DNA of 64,000 bases from Metalysinibacillus jejuensis. GTDB lineage: Bacteria > Bacillota > Bacilli > Bacillales_A > Planococcaceae. Under the pieces are notes generated by a model. That model saw only the letters and a program-made list of their open reading frames with translations, was not told where the DNA came from and ran no database searches. Positions 46,326 through 55,630 of this stretch are shown one piece after another. The stretch is taken from assembly GCF_003057615.1 (NCBI RefSeq), contig NZ_QAFW01000006.1, forward strand, positions 23,603 to 87,602, given 5' to 3'. A program made the translations under genes and the position numbers. The stretch's first letter is position 1, and each line of letters opens with the position of its first letter.

Positions 46326-47156
46326 TTATCGTTCGACTTGGTCTAACACCTCAAATAAATTACGACCATAATGCTTTTCACTCAGTTTTTGTAATTCTCC
46401 TGATGCTTCAATCTCTTGCATTGCTTCATCATAAGCATCCGCAAAGGCTTGTTGTTTTTTATTAAACAGCGGCCATGTTTTAATGACAGCAAACTCGTTA
46501 TATACGACATCATCTTTAAAAGCATGGTATGGACCATCAGCTTCTGTTACTTGCTTATTAAACATCCCTTCAATAATAACACCGCCATCAACGCGCCCCT
46601 CGTTAACCCATTGTACGACGTCTACACCGAACTCTTCTCCCGCTTCTAATTTGACAGGGTTATTTGGATTTGCTGCATTATATTCTGCAATTATTGTATA
46701 CTGTGCATTATTTGCCGCAATCGGTGCTAATTTAAATTGTTTTTTAGCAAAGTCTTCTAGTGTTTTAATCGCTGCGTTTTGTTTACTTAGCACTAAACCG
46801 GCACTCGATAAACCAATGAACTGTTTAGGATAAATGTATTTTTGTGCACGCTCTTCGGTAAAGAAGGCATTTTTGACACCAACTTGGTATTTTCCTTGTT
46901 CTACGCCGATAAGTAAATCATCAGAAGTCGTCCCCACATACTCAAACGTATAATCTTCTAATTTTTCGTCGACGAGCTTCATCACATCAATATCATAACC
47001 GGCTGGCTCCCCTTTTTCGTCGACGTACGTAATTGGTTTGCTGCCAAGCTCAAAAGCCACTTTCACTTTTTCTCCTTGTGTTGCCTCTTCTTTATCTCCG
47101 CAAGCAGCAAGTAAAAGGCTCGCTGCGATTGTAAGTCCTGCTAATTTTTTAAACAT
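46326..47156 (-). CDS. Polar amino acid ABC transporter substrate-binding lipoprotein
   Basis: A 276-residue binding protein. Lipobox LAAC with Cys19; family 3 solute-binding fold with GYDIDVMKLVDEKL and VGVKNAFFTEERAQKYIYPKQF (usual NPFTRTEERA/KYDFS position altered). The start is ATG 47156 with GGGAGGACGAAC; the longer frame lies in the flavoprotein gene, whose end it overlaps by 8 bases. Ligand is probably cystine or a related sulfur amino acid (TcyJ/TcyK-like), from context. Confidence 0.83.
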   Translation of the reverse strand: MFKKLAGLTIAASLLLAACGDKEEATQGEKVKVAFELGSKPITYVDEKGEPAGYDIDVMKLVDEKLEDYTFEYVGTTSDDLLIGVEQGKYQVGVKNAFFTEERAQKYIYPKQFIGLSSAGLVLSKQNAAIKTLEDFAKKQFKLAPIAANNAQYTIIAEYNAANPNNPVKLEAGEEFGVDVVQWVNEGRVDGGVIIEGMFNKQVTEADGPYHAFKDDVVYNEFAVIKTWPLFNKKQQAFADAYDEAMQEIEASGELQKLSEKHYGRNLFEVLDQVER

Positions 47157-48309
47157 GTTGTTCGTCCTCCCATTGTTTATTGGCTTGTTTTGCAAGTAGT
47201 GATAGCGTCAAGTCATCCATCGGCGGATTATGTAACCCTGCACGTACATCGCGATAATAACGTTGAAGTGGGTTTTGTAGTTGTAAACTTTTAGCCCCTA
47301 CAATACGCATCGCCTTATCAACAATTTGTAACGCATGATTCGTTACCGTATATTTGGCGATATTAACGGCATGTGTAGCAAATGCTTGATCATTTACAAC
47401 ATCAGCTGCTCCGTATAGGGTAAAGCGTGCTTGTGCAAGTAGCGCTTCTATCTCCCCTAGTAATGCTTGCACATTAGGTAAATGAGCAATTGTCGTAGGT
47501 ATACTATTAGGTTTATGGCGATTAGCAAAATCAACTGCATAGTCACGCGCAGCTTGTGCAATGCCTAAATACGTTGCTGAAATTAATAATAGCCAGCTAT
47601 TTATTTTAAAACCTGTATGATAACTTGGTATTTCAACTAAAAATTTTTCTGGTACGTCGATAGCATCGAGCACAAGATCATGACTACCTGTACCACGCAT
47701 ACCGACCATTTCCCAGTTATCTTCAATATGAAGGCCTTCTGTATCTTTTGGTAACAAAAAGAAGCCAATTTGTTGCTGATCACTGAGCCAGGCTGACACT
47801 AAAAAGTAGTCGAGCGCATAAGCACCTGTCGTAAAACTTTTGCGACCTGTTAGGCGATAACCTGTAGCTGTTTTTTCGGCTAATGTCGTCGGCTTACCGC
47901 CACGTACAGGGCTACCTGTAGCCGCTTCACTTACTGCGCGGTTAATGATTGCTCCTTGTTTCACTTCTTGTGCAAACTGCTGTAGTAGTGCTTCTGGCCA
48001 ATAGGCATTTTCATAAAGCTCGCCAACCGTGAGCAATGTCCAACTAACAACGAGTGCTGCACTACCATCGTAGCTTCCTAATGTTTCTTGTAACGGTAGC
48101 ATCTCACGTAAACTCAACCCTTCGCCTCCGTAAGCTTTCGGTAAAGTTAACGACGTATAGCCAAGCTGACGCAATTGTTCGACACTTTTATGTGCAAACT
48201 GATTTTGTTGATCATCTTCTACAGCTTGCGCTTCAATAAACTCACGAACCGTCGCTAGTTTTTTTAGCCATTCTGCTGTTGTGGGATGCGCAATAAACGC
48301 TTCTTTCAT
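47149..48309 (-). CDS. Acyl-CoA dehydrogenase-fold flavoprotein heading a sulfur-uptake-type operon
   Basis: A 386-residue flavoprotein with the acyl-CoA dehydrogenase layout: helical N-domain (LGYTSLTLPKAYGGEGLSLREML), beta-barrel with TGRKSFTTGAY and MVGMRGTGSHDLVLD, and C-terminal helices with GAKSLQLQNPLQRYYRDVRAGLHNPP. This subgroup includes DszC/SfnB-like monooxygenases, which desulfurise organosulfur compounds, and YdbM of the CymR sulfur regulon. The ATG at 48309 has AAGGAG 8 bases upstream. It precedes the importer genes with overlap, so it probably acts on the imported compound. Oxygenase versus dehydrogenase activity is undecided. Confidence 0.8.
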   Translation of the reverse strand: MKEAFIAHPTTAEWLKKLATVREFIEAQAVEDDQQNQFAHKSVEQLRQLGYTSLTLPKAYGGEGLSLREMLPLQETLGSYDGSAALVVSWTLLTVGELYENAYWPEALLQQFAQEVKQGAIINRAVSEAATGSPVRGGKPTTLAEKTATGYRLTGRKSFTTGAYALDYFLVSAWLSDQQQIGFFLLPKDTEGLHIEDNWEMVGMRGTGSHDLVLDAIDVPEKFLVEIPSYHTGFKINSWLLLISATYLGIAQAARDYAVDFANRHKPNSIPTTIAHLPNVQALLGEIEALLAQARFTLYGAADVVNDQAFATHAVNIAKYTVTNHALQIVDKAMRIVGAKSLQLQNPLQRYYRDVRAGLHNPPMDDLTLSLLAKQANKQWEDEQHV

Positions 48310-48336
48310 ATCAATCACTCCTTAATGGTTGCTCCT

Positions 48337-48365
48337 ATTGTAAGCACAGTATCGCGCGATGTCAA
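48337..48365 (-). promoter_or_regulatory. Promoter of the flavoprotein-ABC importer operon
   Basis: On the minus strand a perfect TTGACA, 17 bases, TACAAT, 28 bases before the ATG. GGAATACTATT lies directly upstream of the -35 and is CymR-box-like, which is suggestive only. Confidence 0.75.
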
Positions 48366-48571
48366 TAGTATTCCTAGTGACTTACTAAGTTTAATTATGA
48401 CGTGTATTTCCACTGGTCGTTCTAACTCTTTTTCTGTTGAAAAAACGCGAAAAGCTTAAAAATAAGAACATAGAAGTACAAAAGGTTTATTTTATAGTAA
48501 AAAAGTGCATAATAATGAAAGGGTTAACGTTACTTTTACACTATTTTTACAAGATTTACAGGAGGGGTTTC

Positions 48572-50242
48572 ATGTCAATTCGACGCAAATTAATTTATGT
48601 TTTTATTTTTTTAAACGTTATTATTGCCGCAGCTTGCGGAACGATTTACTTGCAATTAAAACATGTAGAAAAACAATATGAGCTAACTTTTGAAGAAAGT
48701 TTGCCGATTGAAACACTAGCTACAGAAATTGACGATATGGTCTACGATCAATTAAGTGCCATTCAATTATTTTTAGTAGAGGAACCAGGACAAATTGAAC
48801 AATTTACTCAATTAAGTAAAGAGCTAGAAGTAGCTATTACAGATTTAGAGAAACTCGTAGATAGCACAACGATTACTACTGCTGTCCAAAAAATGCATAC
48901 TACTTTTGAATCTTATGCTACTACACTATTTAGCTACCCAGCTGGTAGTGAACAAGCTGATACCTATTACCGTGAGATGCTTTCACCGTATCAAAGTGAA
49001 ATTGATGCGAGCATTAATATAATGTCCGAGGAAGTAGCAACTATTATTGAACAAGGAAGAGAAAATGCTAGAAGCGTTGCAAGCAATGCAGGTTTGACAG
49101 CATTTCTTATCGCACTAGGTGCTTTAGCCATTAGTATTGTTATTGCCTATGTGATTATCTCTCAAATTGTACGTCCAATTCGTGCATTAGAGGCTTCAAT
49201 GACAACGATGGCACAAGGTGACTTAACAGTTGCAGACTTACCTGTAAAATCAAAAGATGAACTAAGTCGCTTATCGCAAGCCTTTAATCAAATGAAAGAT
49301 ATGTTTGCGACACTAACAGCTTCAATTACTGATAGCGCTCAACACTTAAGTGCTACGTCATCTGAATTAACGGCCACTACAGACAATTTAAGTGAAATGT
49401 CACATACGATTGCGAAGTCCGCTGAAGATATTACAGGAACGATGGTAGGCACTGCGCAATCTGCACAGGATAGCTCACAAGCGATGCAGGAAACAGCGGT
49501 GGCAGTACAACGTATTGCTGAGGCTACGCAACATCTACAAACGAGTGCTAATGAGACGTTTGATATTGCCGATAACGGTGGCGTTACAGTACTATCAGCA
49601 GAACAACAAATGAATAAAATTGTTACGACTACTCAACTTACTTCGCAATTAATCGAACGACTAAGTAAGCAGTCACAAGAAATTGAAACAATGACCCAAG
49701 TTATTGCATCGATTACAGACCAAACTAATTTATTAGCATTAAATGCAGCGATTGAGGCTGCACGTGCTGGTGAACATGGTAAAGGGTTTGCGGTCGTTGC
49801 CGATGAAGTACGCCAGCTTGCAGAAGAATCTAATGCTTCAGCTACTCAAATTAGTAGCCTTGTCACAGAGATTCAGCAAGATACGAACGATGTAGAAAAA
49901 GCAATTGCGGAAAGCTTAACAGCGGTTGAACGTGGTGTCGCGGTAATTCACGATGTCGGTGGCTCATTTAATCAAATTAGCGATGCTATTATTAGCATGC
50001 GTACACAAATTGAGGATGTGTCAGCCGCTTCAGAGCAAGTGTCTGCTGCAACTGAAGAAGTAACAGCATCCGTTAATGAAATTGCTTCCCATGCACAGTT
50101 TAATGCGGAAAATTCTGCTGAAGCTGCGGAAATGGTAAGCACGCAAAACTTAGCTTTGCAAGAAGTAAATGAAGTCGCAACTGAGCTTAGCTCTCGTGCT
50201 TTAGATCTCACGCAAAGCATTAGCCGCTTCAAAGTACGTTAA
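48572..50242 (+). CDS. Methyl-accepting chemotaxis protein with four-helix-bundle sensor
   Basis: A 556-residue chemoreceptor: TM1 (about 10-30), a helical extracellular sensor of about 150 residues of the 4HB_MCP type, TM2 (about 180-205), HAMP, and signalling hairpin with tip [27 protein letters not shown]. The start is ATG 48572 with ACAGGAGGGG; the open frame runs 45 codons further back through AT-rich non-coding sequence. Ligand unknown. It is unrelated in sensor to the receptor at 9.7 kb but similar in the signalling half. Confidence 0.92.
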   Translation: MSIRRKLIYVFIFLNVIIAAACGTIYLQLKHVEKQYELTFEESLPIETLATEIDDMVYDQLSAIQLFLVEEPGQIEQFTQLSKELEVAITDLEKLVDSTTITTAVQKMHTTFESYATTLFSYPAGSEQADTYYREMLSPYQSEIDASINIMSEEVATIIEQGRENARSVASNAGLTAFLIALGALAISIVIAYVIISQIVRPIRALEASMTTMAQGDLTVADLPVKSKDELSRLSQAFNQMKDMFATLTASITDSAQHLSATSSELTATTDNLSEMSHTIAKSAEDITGTMVGTAQSAQDSSQAMQETAVAVQRIAEATQHLQTSANETFDIADNGGVTVLSAEQQMNKIVTTTQLTSQLIERLSKQSQEIETMTQVIASITDQTNLLALNAAIEAARAGEHGKGFAVVADEVRQLAEESNASATQISSLVTEIQQDTNDVEKAIAESLTAVERGVAVIHDVGGSFNQISDAIISMRTQIEDVSAASEQVSAATEEVTASVNEIASHAQFNAENSAEAAEMVSTQNLALQEVNEVATELSSRALDLTQSISRFKVR

Positions 50243-50259
50243 CTGACTAAACCTATGAT

Positions 50260-50296
50260 AAAACGCATGACATCAACATTCGATGTCATGCGTTTT
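50260..50296. terminator. Bidirectional terminator
   Basis: Perfect 15-bp arms AAAACGCATGACATC/GATGTCATGCGTTTT between the chemoreceptor gene and the converging nuclease gene. Confidence 0.9.
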
Positions 50297-50311
50297 AACG
50301 TTGTATTGCAC

Positions 50312-51781
50312 TTAGCCTAATGTAGCGCGTTGATAAATCGCTTCTAACTGCTCCGCAATATGTGCAGCACTCGTATTGGGACTTAAGTGCATAAGACGAA
50401 TATTAAAGGCGTTTTTCTCGTTATCCTCAGGCTTCTCCCAGGTTAATGGGTAGAGGGCCCACACTTCATGAATAGGTTGCAAAGCAATATGCGCATCTGT
50501 TACCTCTTGTATCGCCGTACGAAAATTTCTGCCATACGCCTCTAACTGTAACATCGTAGAAGGCACAGCTTTCGTCACGTCAGCTAAAATTTCTTCTTGC
50601 CAAATCGCGTCTCGATGACGGTATTTAAAATCGATAACCAATGAGCCACCGTAACGCCCCTCTCGCCATAAATCAATACGACAGTCTGGTCGATTATTTT
50701 GCAGTGTGTAGAGTGGTGTTTTTGTTGTACTCTTAGCAGGATCTCGCGTAATTACTTCATCATACACCATATAAATCGTTAGTTTATCTTTCTTAAATGT
50801 ATAGGTTAATGCCTCTTTAGTTTTCACTTCTTCTATCATTGTATAACCTAATGAAGCGGTTAAACTAGCGAGCGTAATAAAACCCCAAAGCTCGTACAAT
50901 TCATCTGTGCGACGAAACTGCAACTGAGCGGTATGTGTTTTTATTCGCGTCTGTTGCACTAATGCTGCATAAAGTGCCCCGTAGCGTCCTGCGCTAAAAA
51001 ATGTGCGCGGGATAAAAGCATCGCTCGGTGCATTCACTTGTTGTACCCAAGGCAAACGAAGAAAATGGTAAATGGCTTGTGTTACTTTTTCATTCGGTTG
51101 TTGAATTGTATATTGCTGTAACCAGTGTTTTACTAAACGATTTTCAGGCGTATCATACGTAATGCGCGTCGTTTGTATGAGTTGCGTACTTCGGTATGGT
51201 TTTTGACGCTGCAACCGCTTCACTTTGCCATCTTTTCGCCCACCTCTACTACTTGTCACATAGCCCTTTTCTACAGCTGTTAGTGGATGTTGGGCCACTT
51301 CATATAATAAAGTTAGCCATTCATTCGTAGGCGTCGTTGCAATTTTTGTAGTACGAATAAGCGCAAGCTCCCCCACACGATTAATTAACGTTTCTCGCAT
51401 CGCCTCAAACTGTTGAACTGACATGCGCTTAGGCGCCACATGAAGCTTAGCATAATACGTCGCTTCAACGGTGACGATGACGACGATATAATCCCCCGCA
51501 ATTAATGGGTACTGTTGCGAATGCCCATAAGCATATAGCACATATGGTGCGCTACGTGAAACGACATATGGACCTCCAGCATCTTGCATTACACCTTTTA
51601 CTCGTTCTGTTAAAAAGTCCGCATACAATTTGCCTTGGTCACCTGAAAAAGTAAGTTGGAGCGGCATATTTTCAATTAATTGAATAGCCGGTGCATTTTG
51701 TAAATTTTCCGTCACAAAGCATGCCGTAACATCCTTACTACGCTCTCCCTCAGTAAAAATTACGTTAAAAGGCATAGCCAT
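50312..51781 (-). CDS. McrC-like PD-(D/E)XK nuclease, DUF2357 type
   Basis: A 489-residue protein. The C-terminal part has the nuclease pattern: YELWGF (Glu297), RPDCRIDLW (Pro365-Asp366) and VIDFKYR (Asp384, Lys386), as in McrC, the cutting subunit of McrBC. The N-terminal 350 residues fit the DUF2357-type McrC-like N-domain. It overlaps the upstream AAA+ gene by 17 bases, so subunits are made together. AAGGAG is 10 bases before the ATG. Such pairs act as type IV restriction-like defence against modified DNA or, in coiled-coil variants, perhaps RNA. Target here is unknown. Confidence 0.75.
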   Translation of the reverse strand: MAMPFNVIFTEGERSKDVTACFVTENLQNAPAIQLIENMPLQLTFSGDQGKLYADFLTERVKGVMQDAGGPYVVSRSAPYVLYAYGHSQQYPLIAGDYIVVIVTVEATYYAKLHVAPKRMSVQQFEAMRETLINRVGELALIRTTKIATTPTNEWLTLLYEVAQHPLTAVEKGYVTSSRGGRKDGKVKRLQRQKPYRSTQLIQTTRITYDTPENRLVKHWLQQYTIQQPNEKVTQAIYHFLRLPWVQQVNAPSDAFIPRTFFSAGRYGALYAALVQQTRIKTHTAQLQFRRTDELYELWGFITLASLTASLGYTMIEEVKTKEALTYTFKKDKLTIYMVYDEVITRDPAKSTTKTPLYTLQNNRPDCRIDLWREGRYGGSLVIDFKYRHRDAIWQEEILADVTKAVPSTMLQLEAYGRNFRTAIQEVTDAHIALQPIHEVWALYPLTWEKPEDNEKNAFNIRLMHLSPNTSAAHIAEQLEAIYQRATLG

Positions 51782-54377
51782 GTTGCGTAAGCTCCTTTTC
51801 TTTATTAGCTAACGCCTGACGTGCTTCAGCAAAAGTGGATAATGTAGGGTACGCATTAAAGAGCGTTATTAATGTACCGTCTTGCGCAACTAATCGATGA
51901 ATACTCGCATGTGTACCGCGAATTTTAGAAATAATACGCTGAACAATTTGTAAATCAAAAGCTACCGCTTCACTTAAGCCACTTGTCACACTGTTTTTCA
52001 TATATGCATCAATTTGGCGTACAATACGTGGCCCTACGCCACTATAAGCATTTGCTTGCTGCAAGTGTTGGTGCATTTCCCATAGGAAAGTAAGCTGTTC
52101 TTCACGTAACGTAATTTGCTCTGTCGTCCTTACAAATTGTTGTAAGGCAACCGGTTGTTTAATACGGCTCAATGTAACGGGCGTTTTAGTACGAAAGGCA
52201 TCATTAAAAGGTAATACGCGTAACGTCATTAAGTTAGCACGGTCTAACGCTTTATCACTTAGTTGATGTGTGCTCTCATCTAGATTAATCGTGCCTACAA
52301 AAAGGACATTGTCACCGATTGGTAATTGAGCAGGATAACGTGCATCATCTTTACCTTCTTTAGGGTGATACAGTGTTAACTCACGCCCTTGTTGATGTAA
52401 CTCGAGTAGTGATAAAAAAGGTGAAAAGTAATGTTCTATGCGCGCAAGGTTCATCTCATCGAAACAAATAATATACGTTTTATCTCGGTTTTGCGCAGCG
52501 CTTTGTAAAATATCTACCATTCCTGTAGCTGCAGGTACGAAGCGGGCATGATCCACATCATAATAACCTAATATATCAGCCTCATCTGTCCAACTAGGAC
52601 TCACTGGAATAAATAAAAATTGCTCTTTTGTTAAACCTAAACTACGGCTATAAGTTTGTACGAGCTGTGACTTCCCTGTACCACTCATGCCAGCTACAAT
52701 CGTTAGCCCCCCAGTTTTCATACAAGTGTGGAAGTTGGCCAAATCGACTTCATCATAAGCTAATCCCGTTGCCGCAATCTCTTTCGACCAACGCGCTATA
52801 AAAGCCTCTTCGCTGGCAATATGCTCTGTATACGTTTGTGCCGTTATGACAGGTTCATTTTTAGCTTCAACAGCTACTGTAGAAGATTGCTCTAACGCCT
52901 GTTGTAATGTTCGATAAGTGTGCTTTTCCATAAATAGTACATCGCGATACGCATAACATGTTGTTAATAAAGCGTTCGGTACTTCACCGTAGTAAAGAGG
53001 CGTAGTTGCAGTAACATCAAACTTAAATCCGCCATAAGCATAATGGTGCCCTGTAAAACGACCAACGAAATAATAGTTTGCTTCTGTACGGTAGAGAAGT
53101 ATAGGTGGTGTATCCTCAGGTTCTGTGGCAATATGCTCAATGCGTCCGATAAAATCTCTTGCTTGTAATTTTTTAAGTAAAGCATGAATATGTGAAGCAC
53201 CCGTTATCTTCTCTGTAAATACCGGTAGCATATGATAGTGATCGGATGGCGTAAATGTTGCATGACGTGAAATCACTTGAATATTACGTGCTACCCAATG
53301 CACTTTTTTATTGGCATCATTACGTTTATACGCAGTAAAAATTAATAGTTTGTCTTCAATAAATGAAGATAAGTGTGCGCAACGCTCTTCTTCTGTCCCG
53401 CCAGCATCTTTAAATGACGTTGTCGCTGCTAAATCCGTAGCCCATGATGTAAAGGTCTCAATTTCCTCTAACGGGAAACCTGCATAAGGTGTAGAAAGCG
53501 GGCGAATCATAAACTGCAACTCACCGCTTCCATTAATAAAAATAGCATTTTCATGATGATACGGATCATACGCTTCGATATAGCCAAGCATTACCGCTTT
53601 AGGCTCACGCACTGCCACGGACTTTGGTTCTTGTACCACTTCCTCTTTTATTGTAAGCGTTTTCTCTAATTGTTGAACTTGTTTATGTTGTATAGCCATC
53701 TCTTGTTGTTGCTCGGTCACTGTCGTTTCGAGTTGTGCAATTTTTTGCTGTGCTTGCGTATAATTGGTTTGCAGTTGTGCAAGCTGTGCTGTTAATTTTT
53801 TTTGCTCGCGTTCACTAGTTTGTTTTAGTATAGCCGTTTGCTTCTGCCAATTTTTACGCTCAGCTTCATGATTGCGTGCGTCTTTTTTAGCAGGAACTTT
53901 ACGCTCTTTTATTACTACAGGCGTAGGTGGCTCTTCCTTATAGTGCTCCGTGTAAAGCTCGTAAGCTTCATCAAAATAGTTGTTGGTAACATAAAGCAAC
54001 GCTTGCTGCGAATAAGGTATTTCCTTCTTTTTTGTTGTAGTAAATAAAGTGGTAAGCGTTTCCTTTGGTAATTGATGGCTATCCATCGCGGTATGTAATG
54101 CTTGCTTTTCCTCCTTTGGTAAGGTCGCTAAAAGCGGTAAAATAACGCTCGGTAAAGGAATAACAGACTGTAAAAAACGCTCCGTTAACCGCTTTAAATG
54201 ATTTTCATAAAATTTCCTCGGGATTTTAGTAGGGTTTTTCCCTTTCACTTTATCATCTAGGAGGGAAATGATTTGGGCGAGGGCGGGCTCTGGTATCTCA
54301 CTAACGAGCCATAAAATAAACTTTTCATCTTTTAATTGCTGCTTTTTCTCTGCTGGTAAGTCATTATACATTTGCAT
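51765..54377 (-). CDS. Coiled-coil McrB-like AAA+ ATPase
   Basis: An 870-residue motor protein. Residues 1-165: helical domain with a proline-rich end; 168-248: long Gln/Lys/Glu coiled coil; 260-500: beta-rich unknown domain with several HHY/YYF aromatic clusters that could be a recognition module; 555-780: AAA+ core with Walker A GMSGTGKS (563-570), PVSPSWTDEADILGYYD, Walker B IICFDEMNLARIEHYF (636-651), GTINLDESTH and SDKALDRAN. The GTP-specific MNTAD signature of classical McrB reads TINLDES, so ATP use is likely. GAGGAG is 8 bases before the ATG. Forms a two-gene unit with the McrC-like nuclease. Confidence 0.75.
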   Translation of the reverse strand: MQMYNDLPAEKKQQLKDEKFILWLVSEIPEPALAQIISLLDDKVKGKNPTKIPRKFYENHLKRLTERFLQSVIPLPSVILPLLATLPKEEKQALHTAMDSHQLPKETLTTLFTTTKKKEIPYSQQALLYVTNNYFDEAYELYTEHYKEEPPTPVVIKERKVPAKKDARNHEAERKNWQKQTAILKQTSEREQKKLTAQLAQLQTNYTQAQQKIAQLETTVTEQQQEMAIQHKQVQQLEKTLTIKEEVVQEPKSVAVREPKAVMLGYIEAYDPYHHENAIFINGSGELQFMIRPLSTPYAGFPLEEIETFTSWATDLAATTSFKDAGGTEEERCAHLSSFIEDKLLIFTAYKRNDANKKVHWVARNIQVISRHATFTPSDHYHMLPVFTEKITGASHIHALLKKLQARDFIGRIEHIATEPEDTPPILLYRTEANYYFVGRFTGHHYAYGGFKFDVTATTPLYYGEVPNALLTTCYAYRDVLFMEKHTYRTLQQALEQSSTVAVEAKNEPVITAQTYTEHIASEEAFIARWSKEIAATGLAYDEVDLANFHTCMKTGGLTIVAGMSGTGKSQLVQTYSRSLGLTKEQFLFIPVSPSWTDEADILGYYDVDHARFVPAATGMVDILQSAAQNRDKTYIICFDEMNLARIEHYFSPFLSLLELHQQGRELTLYHPKEGKDDARYPAQLPIGDNVLFVGTINLDESTHQLSDKALDRANLMTLRVLPFNDAFRTKTPVTLSRIKQPVALQQFVRTTEQITLREEQLTFLWEMHQHLQQANAYSGVGPRIVRQIDAYMKNSVTSGLSEAVAFDLQIVQRIISKIRGTHASIHRLVAQDGTLITLFNAYPTLSTFAEARQALANKEKELTQHGYAF

Positions 54378-54497
54378 AGTGTTAACTCCTCTGTGTAAGT
54401 ATTATGTATTACACCTTAATTTTACCATGTATACCTAAGAAAAAAGAAACCTTTTCACTGCGCTATCGTATAAAATAGATATAGAGGAGGGATTGCA

Positions 54498-55616
54498 ATG
54501 GGTATTTTTGATTTTATGCGCAATCAATTTATTGAGGTAATCGAATGGACAGACAATACATCAAACACATTGGTGTACCGCTTCCCTGTCGCAAACAATG
54601 AAATTAAAATGGGAGCTTCATTAATCGTACGTGAATCGCAAATGGCGGTCTTTGTTAATGAAGGTGTTGTAGCGGATGTGTTTGGCCCAGGTCACCACGA
54701 GTTAGCTACACGTAACATTCCTATCTTAACGAAACTAAAATCATGGCCACAAGGCTTTAACTCGCCCTTTAAGGCAGAGGTATACTTTGTGAATACCAAG
54801 CAATTTATTGACCAAAAATGGGGTACATCTAACCCCATCATGATGCGTGATGCTGAGTTTGGCATGATTCGTTTACGTGGTTATGGGATTTACTCCTACC
54901 GTGTAAGTGATCCAAGCGTATTTTTAAAAGAGTTATTTGGCACAAGTGCAACCTTTACTACAGAAGCGGTTGAGGGGCAATTGAAGAAAATGATTGTTTC
55001 GGGCTTAAGTGATTTATTTGCGGAGTCTAAAATTCCTGCACTTGATTTAGCGAGCCACTATGACGAACTAAGTGAACTAGGTCGCCAAAAAATGATGCCA
55101 CGTTTTGAGGCCTTTGGCTTTGCGTTAACATCACTATACATCGAAAATCTATCACTACCAGAAGAAGTCGAAAAGGCAATGGATACACGCACATCTATGG
55201 GTGTCATTGGGAATATGGGACAGTTTCAACAATACCAAGCAGGTCAAGCACTGCGTGAAGCGGCGCAAAATGAGTCAGGCGGTCTCGCAGGTGCAGGCGC
55301 AGGACTTGGTGCAGGTGCAGCACTTGGCGGCATGATGACAAATGCAATGAATCAAAACCAACAAAGCGCACAAACAGTTGCCTGCCCACACTGCCAGGCA
55401 CAAATTTCGCCGACAGCTAAGTTTTGTCCTGAATGTGGTAAAGCACCACAACCTGCCACACAGGCATGTATTGCTTGTCATGCTGCCATACCGGTTAATA
55501 CTAAATTCTGTCCTGAATGCGGCACCAATCAAACCGAAAAAACATGTCCGAAATGTCATCACGTCAACAGCCCAACTGCTAAGTTTTGTGCAGAATGTGG
55601 CGAGACGTTAGCGTAA
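54498..55616 (+). CDS. SPFH-domain protein with C-terminal zinc ribbons (YdjI-like)
   Basis: A 372-residue protein: SPFH/virion-core-like domain (about 20-230; FPVANNEIKMGASLIVRESQMAVFVNEG), a Gly/Ala linker (about 262-290), then a string of CxxC pairs forming about two and a half zinc ribbons (CPHC, CPEC, CIAC, CPEC, CPKC, CAEC). Bacillus YdjI, in the pspA-ydjGHI operon, has this make-up and helps hold PspA at stressed membranes. No pspA is seen nearby. AGAGGAGGG precedes the ATG. It is divergent from the defence-like pair and operonic with the next gene. Confidence 0.82.
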   Translation: MGIFDFMRNQFIEVIEWTDNTSNTLVYRFPVANNEIKMGASLIVRESQMAVFVNEGVVADVFGPGHHELATRNIPILTKLKSWPQGFNSPFKAEVYFVNTKQFIDQKWGTSNPIMMRDAEFGMIRLRGYGIYSYRVSDPSVFLKELFGTSATFTTEAVEGQLKKMIVSGLSDLFAESKIPALDLASHYDELSELGRQKMMPRFEAFGFALTSLYIENLSLPEEVEKAMDTRTSMGVIGNMGQFQQYQAGQALREAAQNESGGLAGAGAGLGAGAALGGMMTNAMNQNQQSAQTVACPHCQAQISPTAKFCPECGKAPQPATQACIACHAAIPVNTKFCPECGTNQTEKTCPKCHHVNSPTAKFCAECGETLA

Positions 55617-55630
55617 GAGGGTGATCAGCT

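Noticed and set aside
53838..54047. 69-codon plus-strand open frame inside the AAA+ gene
   Set aside because: Antisense shadow of the coiled-coil region, without ribosome site or homology.
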